Below, one piece after another: positions 22,301-34,705 of a DNA stretch of 64,000 bases (positions are counted from its first letter, which is position 1; each line of letters opens with the position of its first letter). The stretch comes from Halichondria panicea (lineage: Eukaryota; Porifera; Demospongiae; Suberitida; Halichondriidae): positions 5,525,442-5,589,441 of the forward strand of contig NC_087392.1 of the NCBI RefSeq assembly GCF_963675165.1. Reading direction: 5' to 3'. The position numbers and the translations under genes are program-made. The notes beneath the pieces were generated by a model, which saw only the letters and a list, made by a program, of their open reading frames with translations, was not told where the DNA came from and did not search any database.

Positions 22301-23150
22301 CTTTTCTGACTTTCCGAGAGCAGTGGTTCGTTAACGGGAATCCAGAAAAATAACATATTCAGTGCTGGTCTATAGACATGCATGCAGATATCAGCCAGTA
22401 TGTTGATATATACTCAAGTTTACAATTCTGAGGTTAATTTAATCGACTGAAACTTGCTAAGCAACTTTTCTGACTTTCCGAGAGCAGTGGTTCGTCAACG
22501 GGAATCCAGAAAAATAACATATTCAGTGCTGGTATATAGACATGCATGCAGATATAATTATATCAGCCAGTATGTTGATATATACTCAAGTTTACAATTC
22601 TGAGGTTACTTTAATTGATGGAACTTGCTAAGCAACTTTTCTGACTTTCCGAGAGCAGTGGTTCGTTAACGGGAATCCAGAAAAATAACATATTCAGTGC
22701 TGGTCTATAGACATGCATGCAGATATCAGCCAGTATGTTGATATATACTCAAGTTTACAATTCTGAGGTTACTTTAATCGACTGGAACTTGCTAAGCAAC
22801 TTTTCTGACTTTCCGAGAGCTGTGCTTCGTAAACGGAAACCCAGAAAATATATTTAGTGCTGGTCTTAGACAAGCAGGTATAGCAGCCAATACGTTGATA
22901 CACTCTTCTGAGGTTACTTTAATTGACTGGGAACTTGCTGAGAAACTTTTCTGACTTTCCGAGAGCAGTGATTCGTAAACAGAAACCCAGAAAATATATT
23001 CAGTGCTGGTCCTATATAGACAAGCAGGTATCAGCCAATAATTATGTTGATATACCTAAGTTTACAATTCTGAGGCTATACTTTAATCGACTGCATGGAA
23101 CTTCGATCCTGGAGCAACTTTTCAGACTTTCCATGAGTAGTGATTCAACT
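19330..23150 (+). repeat. Tandem array, left arm of foldback element 1 (about 24 units of about 162 bp)
   Basis: Unit landmarks in order: ATCGACTGGAACTTGCTGAG, TTTCTGACTTTCCGAGAGCA, GGTTCGTTAACGGGAA, CAGTGCTGGTCTAGACATGC, AGATATCAGCCAGTATG, AGTTTACAATTCTGAGGTTA. The first and last units are the most diverged and the middle units the most alike, which points to expansion from the centre. Short open frames inside are translations of the repeat, not genes. Confidence 0.93.
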
Positions 23151-25217
23151 GTAATTCATAAAAAGCATTTCTCGGACAAGCAATGCAGGCAGTCAGTCCA
23201 TCCATACCTTCAGTTATTGTTACTTTACTCAACTATAGAACGACTCTTGACGTTCCATGGGCAGTAATTCAAATGTTGATTACAATATTTCACTAGATGC
23301 AAGATTATTATTCACGGCTCAGTGCAAAGATAGCCTTTTGAGTAAGTTCGTGACAGAAGATTCAATCATGAGAAACTATATTGAGTTCTGGCTATAGAGA
23401 TTGAATCAAAGTGTATAGGACTATACGTAGACTCTATACTATATAATTTCATTTTGCTGGGCTGATAGACTGGTGTGTACCTGGTTTGTTGCATGACCAT
23501 GCATGCATCTATATATAGTGTGTTGTCAGCAGCTAATTACTATAGGTTTTGCTTGAATAGATGTATTACTGTGTATTGTCTTGATAATTTGATATAATAT
23601 AGTGTGTGTCATGGGTGTAGACTAAATTCTATACCAGGATCCATGCAAAACAGTATACACAAACAATCCTCAGTCCTGGCAGTGTATATATACGTAGTCT
23701 ACACCAGTCCTATATACAATAGGTATATGGACGAGCATGCAGTGACAATGAAGTAGGCAGTGGTGATGCTGCGATTGAAAGACAGTTATGAGAGAGAGTG
23801 AGGAAAACTCTCACTGGATAAATACAGGCGTATATAGTTACAACATAAACTACATTGCAAGTAGATGATAATCGCTATAGTTAAGCTTGTAGATTGTACA
23901 CCATCGTTTCTAGATATAATTATATGTCCTATATAGCTGTAATGCAAGGCCGGCCTATATAATTATATAGGCGATAGGAAAATGGGGGTGAGGCTGAAGC
24001 CCCCCGCAGGTGATTCTGGTGCATCCAAAGCACTTCCTGACACAGTAATTTATGTTGCTTACATTTTATAGAAGGCAAGCATAATTATATCTCTACCAAA
24101 GATTGGAGCGCCCCAATAAAAAAGACTTACTACTGTCGTGGCCGTACCGTGACCATACCGTGACAATTAATCTGTCAGTATGTAAAATGAATAATTATGT
24201 CAATAATTTGTTTACACCATAATTATAATTAAATACACCAAGCCACAGGTGTTTCAACCATTGACGAAAAGTCTGTCAAAGAAAGAGATTCCATGAAGTG
24301 TTCTGGCATTAGCGAAGATGAGGTGCAAAAATAATTATATCAATAGTTCTCGACTCAACCAGAAAATCAAAGGAAGATTTGAGAATAAACCATCCAATGC
24401 ATTCAAGCAATCCTTATATAATTATAGCATCAAGTTCATAATAAGCATTATGCATGGACTATCCCGTAGGCATACAAAGCAAGATAATAATACAACGTAC
24501 ATACCAGACAGGCTTTAATTAATATGGCCGGGGCTGTTAAAATAATGTTGTGTCGTTGAAACTTAATTATCCAACTGATAGCCTCCCTCACACATATATA
24601 GGGCAATATTCTAGATTTATATATTTTAACAGATACACCAAGAGAGGCCGGTATAGTGGATCAACCATATATAACTATACTCCGACGACCACTTCTTGGT
24701 TTTATTCTCTCTCACAGCCAACTATAATTATAGTTATAATCCGCCTATTTGATCCACAAGTAACCTTTTTTTACAATTCAAGCTATAATTATAACTTCAG
24801 CAGTACTTCCACCCAATCATCTCCCTAACCCTCCCAATAATTATGTTAAAACTGCCTATTCATATAGAACTAAAAACAGACAACATCAGCTATTGTATAT
24901 ACAGACATGCAACGGCCACAAAAGCGTCCTTAACTGGTTCACCAAGGAATAAGACATAACGTTAAAAACTTGCATGGGTTAAGGAAATATACACTACTAT
25001 CAAGCTATGCAAACTAGAGGAACTGCAATTACAAAACCAATCCCTGATCCTAAAATTGATTATGACACAAACCTATAGCAAAAACTCTAGCAGCCAACCC
25101 CAAGAAGCTGTTCTCTAAATCCACTATACCTATGCCCTTGTAACAGATGTATCATGAACTGCATGCATAAGAACTTACCAGAACTATAGCTAGTGTTAAC
25201 AATCTGCCTATAATGTT
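23151..25217. other. Left core of foldback element 1, no recognised gene
   Basis: AT-rich sequence with many ATAATTAT motifs, nearly identical to 43790-45853 in copy 2. Short frames (e.g. 24318-24518) show no known domain. Confidence 0.5.
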
Positions 25218-25553
25218 ATGTGTTTGTCCATTACAATTTTTACTCAGCGGCATCATACACAAAGTAACATGACTCGCGCACGTGATGAAGTATACTGTAA
25301 ACTTACTAGTAATCTCCTAGAAAATGTTAACCGTGACGTTTTTAGGGGTGCATGTACAATGACATCTGATTCTAGCTATATTCGTTTGCGTTCAACGTTC
25401 AGAGCTGCTCACTGCACACTGATAGAAGACGATCTTTTCACAAAAATCATAAATAGAGACAATAGTCGGGTTGATCCTCTTCACTTCCACTCTTTACTCA
25501 CTGCTAACAAATTCTGTGCGTTGCGTAATGTGTGCGCAAGCTTGCGCAATTGA
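25218..25553 (+). CDS. Hypothetical 111-aa protein in foldback element 1
   Basis: Longest plausible frame in the non-inverted centre of the element. It has a less biased composition than the surrounding AT-rich DNA, with a charged, cysteine-containing sequence (e.g. TRARDEVYCKLTSNLLENVN). The counterpart at 45854-46189 is identical except for Asp/Asn near residue 86. I recognise no domain, no DDE/DDD pattern and no zinc-finger spacing. Because the whole core is almost identical between the copies, conservation is not evidence of selection. It could be a remnant of an element-encoded gene, an exon of one, or chance. Confidence 0.3.
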   Translation: MCLSITIFTQRHHTQSNMTRARDEVYCKLTSNLLENVNRDVFRGACTMTSDSSYIRLRSTFRAAHCTLIEDDLFTKIINRDNSRVDPLHFHSLLTANKFCALRNVCASLRN

Positions 25554-27299
25554 CAGGATATCACGTTACTTTGTGCACAGTTTTGTGTATAGAGGTATTG
25601 GTAGTTCGACACTCTTCTCTTCTTATATTATTTATACTCTTGCCGTTAATGTATAGTGCTATATTAATGATATAGTAACTATATTATTTCTAGCACAATA
25701 CGTATATACGGTATCTCACATAATACCATGGCATAGTTATAGCCATGGGTATACATGTGTAACATGCACTCAGCCATAATTTTCATATAATTATCAGTTC
25801 ACCAATAGTGTGTAATGCTATTCACATGCATGCATGCACACAGTACAGGTAACAGAGCTTTTCCAGTTTGAAAGAGTCTGCCCTATATAATTATTTAAAT
25901 ATACACTAGCTGAGTTTTGAAAAAAGTGAGACAAATTGTATGACACTATTAGATGCTTAAAACTACTGAAATTTTTTATCTGCATGTTCCCATATAATAT
26001 GCATAAATGACCTGATCATGACATCTTCAGCAGATTACATCAAGAACGAAGACATTATCAAACTCTATTCTTCTATAAATAATGCTCATAGGACACATGC
26101 ATGCAGGACACCATCAATGTGTACAGATACCAACTGACCTCACAGAATCTATTGGTTCCTAAATTAAACAGCATTGCAGTTATAGCAGATCTATATAATT
26201 ATATATATAGAATGCACATTGTTAATTATTACAGCATAAAACAATTTATGCATGCAGTTACCTTGCCCTAGCTGGGATTGAGATGTCTCAGTATAATTAT
26301 ATAGCACTGCTTCGAATAATTTTCACTTTCAGTGTCATAGTGACACACACAACTCAGAACGTCTTTCACACTCAAGCCGAACCAGAAATCCAAAATCAAC
26401 AAAAATTGAAAATCAGCAAAAAAAATCTGGAGACGCAACTGCTGATTGCTTTGTTGCTTTGTGCAAAATGAGATACTCCGAAAAGACATCAATGCGCAAG
26501 ACATTATCCACTTGCAATTGTACCTAAATTATATGTCTACATGCAGGATAGTCTATCATGCTCATTAGAACTTGACGCTAAGGATTGCACTGGACGTAAT
26601 TATTAAAGCATAGTTTTCTCAAATCTTCCTTTAATTTGATTTTCTGGTTGAGTCAGGAACTATTGATATAATTCTTTTTGCACCTCTAATGCTCGAATTT
26701 CTTTTTAATCTCCCTTCGATGGCATCCTTTTTCTTCTGTACGTAACACATGCGCTTTTCTTTCTGGTTGGTTAATGGGTTTCAATTTCACCCACTGACAG
26801 ATTGTCACGGTATATGTGTATGGTAGTAAGCCTTTATCATTGGGGCGCTCCAATCGTTGGTAGGGATATGCTTGCCTTCCAATATGGGGACGATTATTTT
26901 AAGAAACTGGCCTGGCACGTATTACCACAAAACTAAAACTATAAACGTAGTAAACATTGCATAACCATTACGTAATTAACACATTGTACACATTGACAGT
27001 TTATGTTGTAACTATATATGCCTGTATACCTCTGATTCAGCACATTATGAGTATTCCTCGCTCACTCTCATATCTTCTTCAATCTCTAGTATTGCAGCAT
27101 CATCTGCCTACTTCATGATATCGTCCTGCTTATCCATATACCTACATCTATATTGTATAGCTGTAGACTATAATATAATTATACACAACAGGACTTGACT
27201 ATATAATGAAGATTGTTTGTGTATCATTACTGTGTTGGATCCTGGTATAGAATTTACCTTGTAATGTTATTATTAAGGGGTGTTTCAACAAAATTAATT

Positions 27300-28490
27300 T
27301 TCAGGGTTTCTGTTTACGAATCACTGCTCTTGGAAAGTCAATAAGTTCTAGTCAATTAAAGTAACCTCAGAATTGTAAACTTGGGTATAATTATAATTAT
27401 AGGTATTAGTTGATACATGCTTGTCTAAGAACAGTATACTGAACATTTTCAGGGTCAATTTCCGTTTACGAATCACTGCATGCTCTTGGAAAGTCTAAAA
27501 AGTTGCTCAGTAAGTTCCCAGTCGATTAAATTAACCCGAGAAGAGTGTATCAACGTATTGGTTGATACCTGCTGGTCTAAAACCAGCACTAAATATACTT
27601 TCTGGGTTTCCGTTTACGAAGCACTGCTTTCGGAAAGTCTGAAAAGTTTCTCAGCTAGTTCTTGCTCAGCAAGTTCCAGTCGATTAAAGTAACCTCAGAA
27701 TTGTAAACTTGAGTATAATTATATCAAATACTGGCTGCATGATATCTGCATGCATGTCTAGACCAGCACTGAATATGTTATTTTTCAGGGTTCCCGTTAA
27801 TGAACCATAGCTCTCGGAAAGTCAGAAAAGTTGCTCAGCAAGTTCCCAGTCGATTAAAGTAACCTCAGAAGAGTGTATCAACGTATTGGCTGCTACCTGC
27901 TTGTCTAAGACCAGCATTAAATATATTTTCTGGGTTCCGTTTACTAAGCACTGCTCTCGGAAAGTCAGAAAAGTTTCTCAGCAACTTCCAGTCGATTAAA
28001 GTAACCTCAGAAGAGTATATATCAACATACTGGCTGATATCTGCATGCATACATGTCTAGACCAGCATGCATTGAATATAATTATTATTTTTCAGGGTTC
28101 CTGTTAACGAACCACTGCTCTCGGAAAGTCAGAAAAGTTTCTCAGCAAGTTCCAGTCGATTAAAGTAACCTCAGAATTGAGTATAATTTATATCAAATAC
28201 TGGCTGATATCTGCATGCATGTCTAGTCCAGCACTGAATATATTATTTTCAGGGTTCCTGTTAACGAATCAGTGCTCTCGGAAAGTCAGAAAAGCTTCTT
28301 AGCAAGTTCCAGTCGATTAAAGTAACTTGAGTATTTCAACATAACTTATTGGCTGATACGTGCTTGTCTATATTATATCAGGACTGAACATAATTATTCC
28401 AGTTCCCGTTCTCGAATCATGGCTCTCAGAAAGTCAGAAAAGTGGCTCGGCGTGTTTCAGTAGAGCCAAATAACCTCAGGACAATAAATT
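27300..28490 (-). repeat. Tandem array, right arm of foldback element 1 (about 8 units)
   Basis: The same unit as the left arm in reverse complement (CTCTCGGAAAGTCAGAAAAG, TTGCTCAGCAAGTTCCAGTC). Units are more diverged than on the left. The outermost unit (CTCAGAAAGTCAGAAAAGTG) mirrors the outermost left unit. Confidence 0.9.
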
Positions 28491-28631
28491 GGGGAGTATA
28501 AAGTAGGAGTTAGGTGACTGGCTGAATTAACACACCTTAAAAAATGATAATGTTAAATTCACACAAAATCTAGCTCTGTGCATGTACAGACATAATTCAT
28601 TCAGTCATTGTGCATGTAGCTAGCTAGAGTC

Positions 28632-28687
28632 TAGCCTCGATTCCAAGCCGCTGAGAAAGGCTATTCAAGGGGCTGGAGTCGAGGCTA
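28632..28687. repeat. 55-bp insertion with short inverted ends in foldback element 1
   Basis: The segment between TAGCCTCGA and TCGAGGCTA is absent from the matching place in copy 2 (about 49560). It is a small palindromic-ended insertion of unknown type. Confidence 0.5.
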
Positions 28688-28964
28688 GCTAGAGTCTACT
28701 GCAGACATGTGCAAGTAGCTAGCCATATTATCGAGTCTATACTGCAGACAATGAAGAGAATGAAGAGTCTACTTACCTGACTCTTAAAACTAGGCTGGCC
28801 AGCTTTCTACTTACTTACACTGATACTAGTAGAGTGATCAGGCAAGAGCATCTCATTACATCTGCACAAAGTCAAGGGTTAACCTTGGAATGCATTGCCC
28901 TGCTACGCCCACTCATTTACTCTTCACTTCCGCTTTTTCCGATTTCTGGCTTTCTGGTCCTACA

Positions 28965-29596
28965 AGCGCTAGCTTTTTGTTAGCTACAAGACTCAGAAAA
29001 TACCTGTTAAAACAGCTAGCTAGCAGTAGCCATTTGTGAAATTGATCTCTTTGGACACACCCTTTAATTATTCCTATGGATGTAATGCGCATGCGCGCTC
29101 ATTCCCCAGATCCAGATCCTCCTGGCAGAATCATATTTTTCTTGAGGGCCTGGTAAGCCACAAAACACTACTATAGATAACAATATGTATGTACACAAGT
29201 CTTTTCTTCTTAAATATTATAATTATACACTGCATGAACTACAGATCCAATTTTCTTCTTTCTTGAGGTCCTGGTATTAAAGCCACATAATACAACAATA
29301 GATGCATGTAATAAGTCTTTTCTTCTCAGTGACTTTATATAGATAAGCTAACTTTATGAAATAATTATGCACTTCCGCTTATAATTAATTGAAAACAAAA
29401 TCTTCTTTTTTGTTGCTTCCTAGATCCTTGAGGTCCTGGTATAAGCAGCCACAAAACACAACAATGATACCATAATTATACAATTGCAAGTCAGTTTTAG
29501 ACAGATTATTTTATACACTTTTTCCTCTTCTATACTTTCTCTTCTATACTTTTGAGCGAAAGCAAATCATGGCGAGAGGCATTAGCTTGAACACTA
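28965..29596. repeat. Spacer with degenerate tandem repeats
   Basis: Three to four imperfect copies of a module of about 110-130 bp (TTGAGGTCCTGGTAT...GCCACAAAACACAACAATAG...CTTTTCTTCT) between about 29140 and 29500. The region lies between foldback element 1 and the start of the FIP1-A duplication (about 29597). No gene. Confidence 0.6.
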
Positions 29597-30374
29597 GTTT
29601 ATGCAGGTGTTTGTGGGGGACATTGTTACTGCATGGAAGCCATAGCATGCAATGTGCACTATAGGATATCACACATTCCAATCAACCAACTATCTGTTAT
29701 TATGCATGGCTACTAACAAACTAGCCATGCATCCTTGAGGTAGAGAGAACACTAATTATTAATTCAATAAGAGATAACTTTTTATACGTAGATATCAATG
29801 GCGTGTGAGCAAAACGTTAATGTCCCAGTCCTCATAAGAAAAGGTGAATAAAGAGTGCAAAAACACAGACACACACACAGACATAGCACATTAGAGCAGA
29901 CACAGCAAGGTGTCTCTATAGTGAGACCACACACTGACTGAGGGTATAGCTAGAGAGAACATTAGTCTTAGAGTTCTAGGAAGGAGTTCTTGATCTAGAG
30001 CGAGAGTCTCTGGTTGTGTCAGCATCAGTAGTGGCTTTGGTCTTCTCTTTGCGGCTGCTTCTCTCATTGTCCTTGCTCCTGCTTGTACTGCGGTGGCGAC
30101 GACTCGACCTACACGGGTAACCATAGCAGCAATTACATGTGAGAACACACAGCGCAGTACATGACAGTCTATATATGCAATTGGCAAACGTACTGCAGTC
30201 TTATCAGGTACTTATTACTCAAACAATATATAACATCACTTGGCAATATCACTACTAGGGTACATGTACCTAGCTAGCTAGGTTAAAGAGCTTTAGGTAT
30301 TGTTTCTGTACACAGATTATCTAAGCATTTTTTTAAACTTGAAAAATGCTATCAAAAACAGAAGACACAGAACA

Positions 30375-31697
30375 TTATTATTATTATTATTATTAAGACT
30401 TTACAGCCTGTAACGTGAATGATATAAAAACAAGTGATTGTTGTAGCAAAGACTATAGCTGACAGACTGTGCCGCATTGAGCGACACAGCTGGATAATTT
30501 AATGATTACATGTGAAGCTAGCTATAATTACGTGTGTAGCATCTGTTGCATGGGCACATTAAGTGGTAGGTACATGGGATGTCAGAGACAAAGTTTTGTT
30601 TGAAGTGCTCCCAGAAGTAATGGTGGAGTGTATTCTTTGTTGAAGTTAGTGGTGCGCTGATATCCATCAGCATAGTGGGCATCAAGTTCCATAACCTTGT
30701 GATACGATTGAGGTAGAAGTGTCTGCTTGCGCTGTAGTGATTGGCTTGTACAGTGAGTTTGTTGTTGCAACTGAAGCGGGTGCGACCAGTAACGAATTTG
30801 ATGTGATCTCTTATGTTGAAGTTGTCCGAGGGTTCCTTTAGTGACTTTACTAGAAACATTATGTCCTGTATTTCAAACCAGTACATTAGAGGTAGTAGGT
30901 TCAAATCGGACAGCCTTGATCTGTATGAGCTTGAGTAATCATTGAGTATGAATTTGGTGGCTCTCCTCTGGATTCTTTCTAGTTTTTGAATGTCCTTGAT
31001 CAAATTTGGTCTCCAGACTTGGGAGCAGTAGGTGACCTGGGATCTAACTAGGGTTATATATAACGATTTTTTTGTGCTGGTTTCTGATTTCATTGAAATC
31101 GTCCGTCGGATGAGGTTAAGAGCTCGGTAGGCCTTAGACGATATGAGGTTATAATGCAGTGACCAGGAGAGGTTGTTGGCTATGCACAAGCCTAGGTATT
31201 TTTCTTTTGTAGCAAAGTTAAGGTGAGAATTGTGGATTGAGTAGAGTGTATTAGGGTTGTCTTCGTGCCAGCTAGGATGAGTTATGCGCAGCACATTACA
31301 TTTTCCTTCATTGAGTTGCATGTTCCAAGTAGTGCACCAGGATGACAACTGGTTGATGTCTGTTTGTAATTCCAATTGGTCTTCCGTAGAAGTGATGCAC
31401 TTTACTAGCTTTGTGTCGTCCGCAAATAGAAATGGATTGGCAGATGAGATGCACTCCGGTAGGTCATTGATAAAAATAATAAATAACAGTGGGCCTAGGA
31501 TGCTTCCTTGCGGAACTCCTGACATAACTGGTAAGTAGTTGGATGGAGTATTAATAACACTTGTGAAGTGTATCCTGTCATGTAGGTACGATTTAAACCA
31601 CAGCCAAAGAGGGCCTGTGATGCCTGTCTTCCAAAGCTTTAGCAACAGCTCATTGTGCGGGACCGTGTCGAAAGCTTTCTTAAAATCTAGGTAGATG
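30375..31697 (-). mobile_element. 5'-truncated non-LTR retrotransposon (reverse transcriptase fragment)
   Basis: Codes for most of a LINE reverse transcriptase: LDFKKAFDTVPH, SGVPQGSILGPLLF and the catalytic FADD box, followed by the thumb and the RNase-H-less C-terminal region typical of jockey/CR1-like elements. The 3' end carries (TAA)7 on the minus strand (30375-30396). The endonuclease and the RT N-terminus are missing. FIP1 copies B and C give the empty site; at most 3 bp (ACA) could be a target duplication. The apparent Met at 31774 and the first 25 or so residues of the open frame are host FIP1 sequence read out of frame, so the frame 30518-31774 is an accidental fusion. Confidence 0.9.
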
Positions 31698-33884
31698 ACA
31701 TGAAGACACTCACCGCTCGTGTCTTGAACGATCTTCCCGGTGCTCTCGTCTGCTGTACAGAAACAAACACACAATCAATACAAGCAACAGTGCGATACAA
31801 GCAACAGTGCGATACAAGCAACAGTGTGATACAAGCAACAGTGGATATATAGTAATAAATGGCCACAGACACTCTTCAATAGAGAGCTGCACAGCTACAG
31901 GCAGTAGGAGGGTACATAGCCAATGCATAATAATGTACAACAGAACTGCTCACCTTTTCTCGTTCTTTGTTACGGTCGTGTCTGTCGCTCCGATGGTGCT
32001 CACGGTGATGACGACTGCTGCGACTGCTGCGTTCACGATCTCGTGAGCGCGACCTGAACAAGAGATATTAATGCCTATTAAAATGGCTCTACACATTGTA
32101 CCGTAGCCCTCCAGCAATTATGTACACAGGACTATTATATAACCATAGATAAAAGTAGAGAGAGGGATTGGCAACGGAAGTGGTACACGCCATGCTTCTA
32201 CAATGAAGTCTACGTGGTCTGAAGCCATCCCAAGCATTCTATCCGTGTTTCGCTCTGAAACTCCCGCGAAAGCCCGGGAAACTTATTGTATCCAATGCAT
32301 GCTTCTCAAAGACCCCTCCAACACTTAACCTAGTGCCCCCTGATGGTGAGTATCATTTGGAAGAGAAGAAAATATAATCTTGATTGTCGTGAAGTAGCTA
32401 GAGGTACACAGAATACTTGTGTGCCTATAGTACCTATGATATAGCTAAGGCTGTGTAAGTAAGTACGTAGTGTTCTCTGTCCCAAATGGCCATAAGCATG
32501 AGGTTAAGTTGATGATTAGCAGCAGAACTGTTTGTGGACTTTTTACAGACAGAAAAAACGATTTTCATGAATTATTCATGATTAAATTCCCACGTTAGAA
32601 GTAAGCCTCGATCAAAACCGCGGGGAAACACGGATCTAAACTCGAGATCGCTTCCGTTGCCTATCCTATCCCTCTCTTCTGTATCTATGATATAATGGAC
32701 ACCATTGGAGAGCTAGGAGGTGACCTTTGTTGAGGGATTGCTTACTACATACACAAACTGTTCATTTAGAACCTGGGTGTATCCCTTCAGGGGTGGCCAT
32801 TAAGATGGGTTCCATTGAAGACAGTGTACACGTACTAATACTGCCAGTTATATTCTAGCATCAATAACCCCCCCCCTCACCTAGACCTCCTGCGGTGTCT
32901 CCGGGAGGAACTCTTCTTGTAGCGCTCGTACGATGAGCTACGAGAACGAGAACGGGACGAAGTGGATCGAGACGGGGACCTACTGCGTGGGCGGAATCCC
33001 TCAAAGAGCTCAGGGGGAGGTGGTCCCATGGCCGGGTCCCAATGAAAGGGGGCACCTACACAATGAGTGGGCGTTGCTTAGAGTTAATGAACTGTTACCA
33101 CAATTCTCTACGCTCTACATAAGAATAGATTGCTCTCAAACTAAATAGCGAACATTTCCCATTATATGGTACATGAATAACGTTTTCTCTAATTAACAAT
33201 AAACAGTTCTACAATGCTCTAATTAAAGCTTCTTGTATAGACAGACTCACCGTGTAGCATGTCAGGGGGCATGGGGGGTAAGCCCCTCTCATCAAATGAC
33301 ATTGGACCATGATCCCCTGGCGGTGGAAATGGCATTCCTGTAACCATAGAAACAAACAATGGTAATCAATACACGCACGACACTGGAGAGAGAGTTAGTT
33401 CATTCTATTTACAAGTAAGGCTAAGACATTTTTAATATTACTCTGACAATTGTGCTTCCTAATGAAGAACAACTAGAAAACGTAATAGGCATAGAAAAGT
33501 TACTAAAATAATAACGTGCAGTGTACCCGGGAAGGGAGGATGCATTCCATCAGGCATGCCCCCCATTCCCATGCCCATGCCTGGAGGGGGCATAGGGGGA
33601 AACCCGTGTTGAGGGGGCGGGAGGTTGGGTAGACCACTGCCGTCTGGTGGTCTCACTCCAAACATGGCGGCCATTGCTGCGGCCAGGTTATGGTCTCCAG
33701 TGGGCGGGGCTCCGTGGAAGGGAGGGGGGAATCCAAATGGAGGGGGCGGGAGGTTGCCTAGCGATGATGGTGGTAGCATTGGGGCTGTATGTGTGGGCGG
33801 GGGTATAGGTGAGTGGGTGTGATGAAAAGGACAAGAATAGATTGTAATGACTCCTACATCTTGCCACAAAGTCTAAACATACGC

Positions 33885-33960
33885 ACATACCACATACGTA
33901 CACACACACCACACACACACATACGACATACGTACACACACACACACACACACACATACG
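33885..33960. repeat. (CA)n-rich microsatellite in a FIP1 intron (copy A)
   Basis: Interrupted (CA)n with ACATACG motifs just downstream of the donor at 33959. The equivalent tract in copy C (63067-63110) is shorter and in copy B it is mostly replaced. Confidence 0.8.
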
Positions 33961-34559
33961 TGGCATGAGTGATGGTTTCAGAGACATGTTGATGATGGTA
34001 TTGCTCCTGTACGAGAGAGAGAGTAATGTGGGAACACACACAGAGGGGTACACTCACTGTGTCGGTAGCTCTGGAGTAGCCCTGCCATCTGATTCACCTC
34101 CGCCACCTGTGTGGGCAGAGCATCTATAACTAGAGCCACAAAATGCATTGTTTAATATTGAAATCGAACAATCCCAACTAGAGATATGAACACTCAAAGT
34201 TAGCCACCAAAAAGAGGTCTCATCTCTCAGAGAGAAAAAATCACCAAGCATACAAATACTGAGCTTGCTATCAAGTAATTAGTACATGTCTGACAAACGT
34301 GCAGCTGGCCAATCTTACCGTCAGCGTTGGGTGTTTTGCCACGTTGAGCGGTGGCAGCAGCTGCAATGGATGTGTGGGAGATGGGAGCGGACACAACTGA
34401 GGGAGAGAGACAGATGTTTGTGGTACTAGGACAGTGTGGCTCAGTCTACGAGAACTGACTTCTATTTCTAAATGCCCAAAGCTTCACTAGTCCATATAAC
34501 ACATCATCCACACCATACCTCGTACTTACAGTAACAATTACTTGGACTGTATGACACTA

Positions 34560-34705
34560 CCGTATAGCGGGTAATTTTTATGAGGTAAAATGTGTTACTT
34601 CGTGGGCAAGCTCACCTCCACGAAACCCTAGTTACTGGAACGCATGCAATGCAGTGCAGGCAAAGCAGTCAAACGAAATTTTTTACCCCACAAAAATTAT
34701 CAGGA
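34560..34705. repeat. Degenerate MITE-like segment in a FIP1 intron (copy A)
   Basis: Begins TACCGTATAGCGGGTAATTT, like the MITE at 35267, and has a loose inverted partner near 34680-34705 (TTTTTACCCCACAAAAATTA). Copy C has the same segment at 63713-63858, so it predates that duplication. Confidence 0.4.

Larger units (their letters stand above)
18954..28964. mobile_element. Foldback DNA transposon, copy 1 (10 kb)
   Basis: Ends TGTAGGACCAGAAAGCCAGA... and its reverse complement. Inverted similarity continues inward on both sides: a unique stretch of about 350-450 bp, then inward-facing tandem arrays (left 19330-23150, right 27300-28490), then inverted blocks of the core (24080-24130 against 26800-26880, 24345-24380 against 26620-26660, and 24430-24465 against 26545-26585). 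The non-inverted centre is roughly 24.5-26.5 kb. No transposase motif was recognised. The flanks (GGCGCA left, AGCGCT right) do not form a target duplication, unlike copy 2, so this copy may have recombined. It separates the truncated NLR from FIP1 copy A. Confidence 0.85.

Noticed and set aside
19330-23150. Regular repeats resembling a CRISPR-like array
   Set aside because: Units of about 162 bp are directly adjacent with no unique spacers, and the inverted partner array plus the animal context identify them as transposon arms.
18954-28964. Polinton/Maverick element (6-bp target duplication, long inverted repeats)
   Set aside because: No DNA polymerase B, integrase, protease or capsid-like frame is visible, and the termini do not begin AG.
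30518-31774. Functional reverse transcriptase gene starting at 31774
   Set aside because: The start codon and first residues are FIP1 sequence; the element lacks the endonuclease and RT N-terminus.
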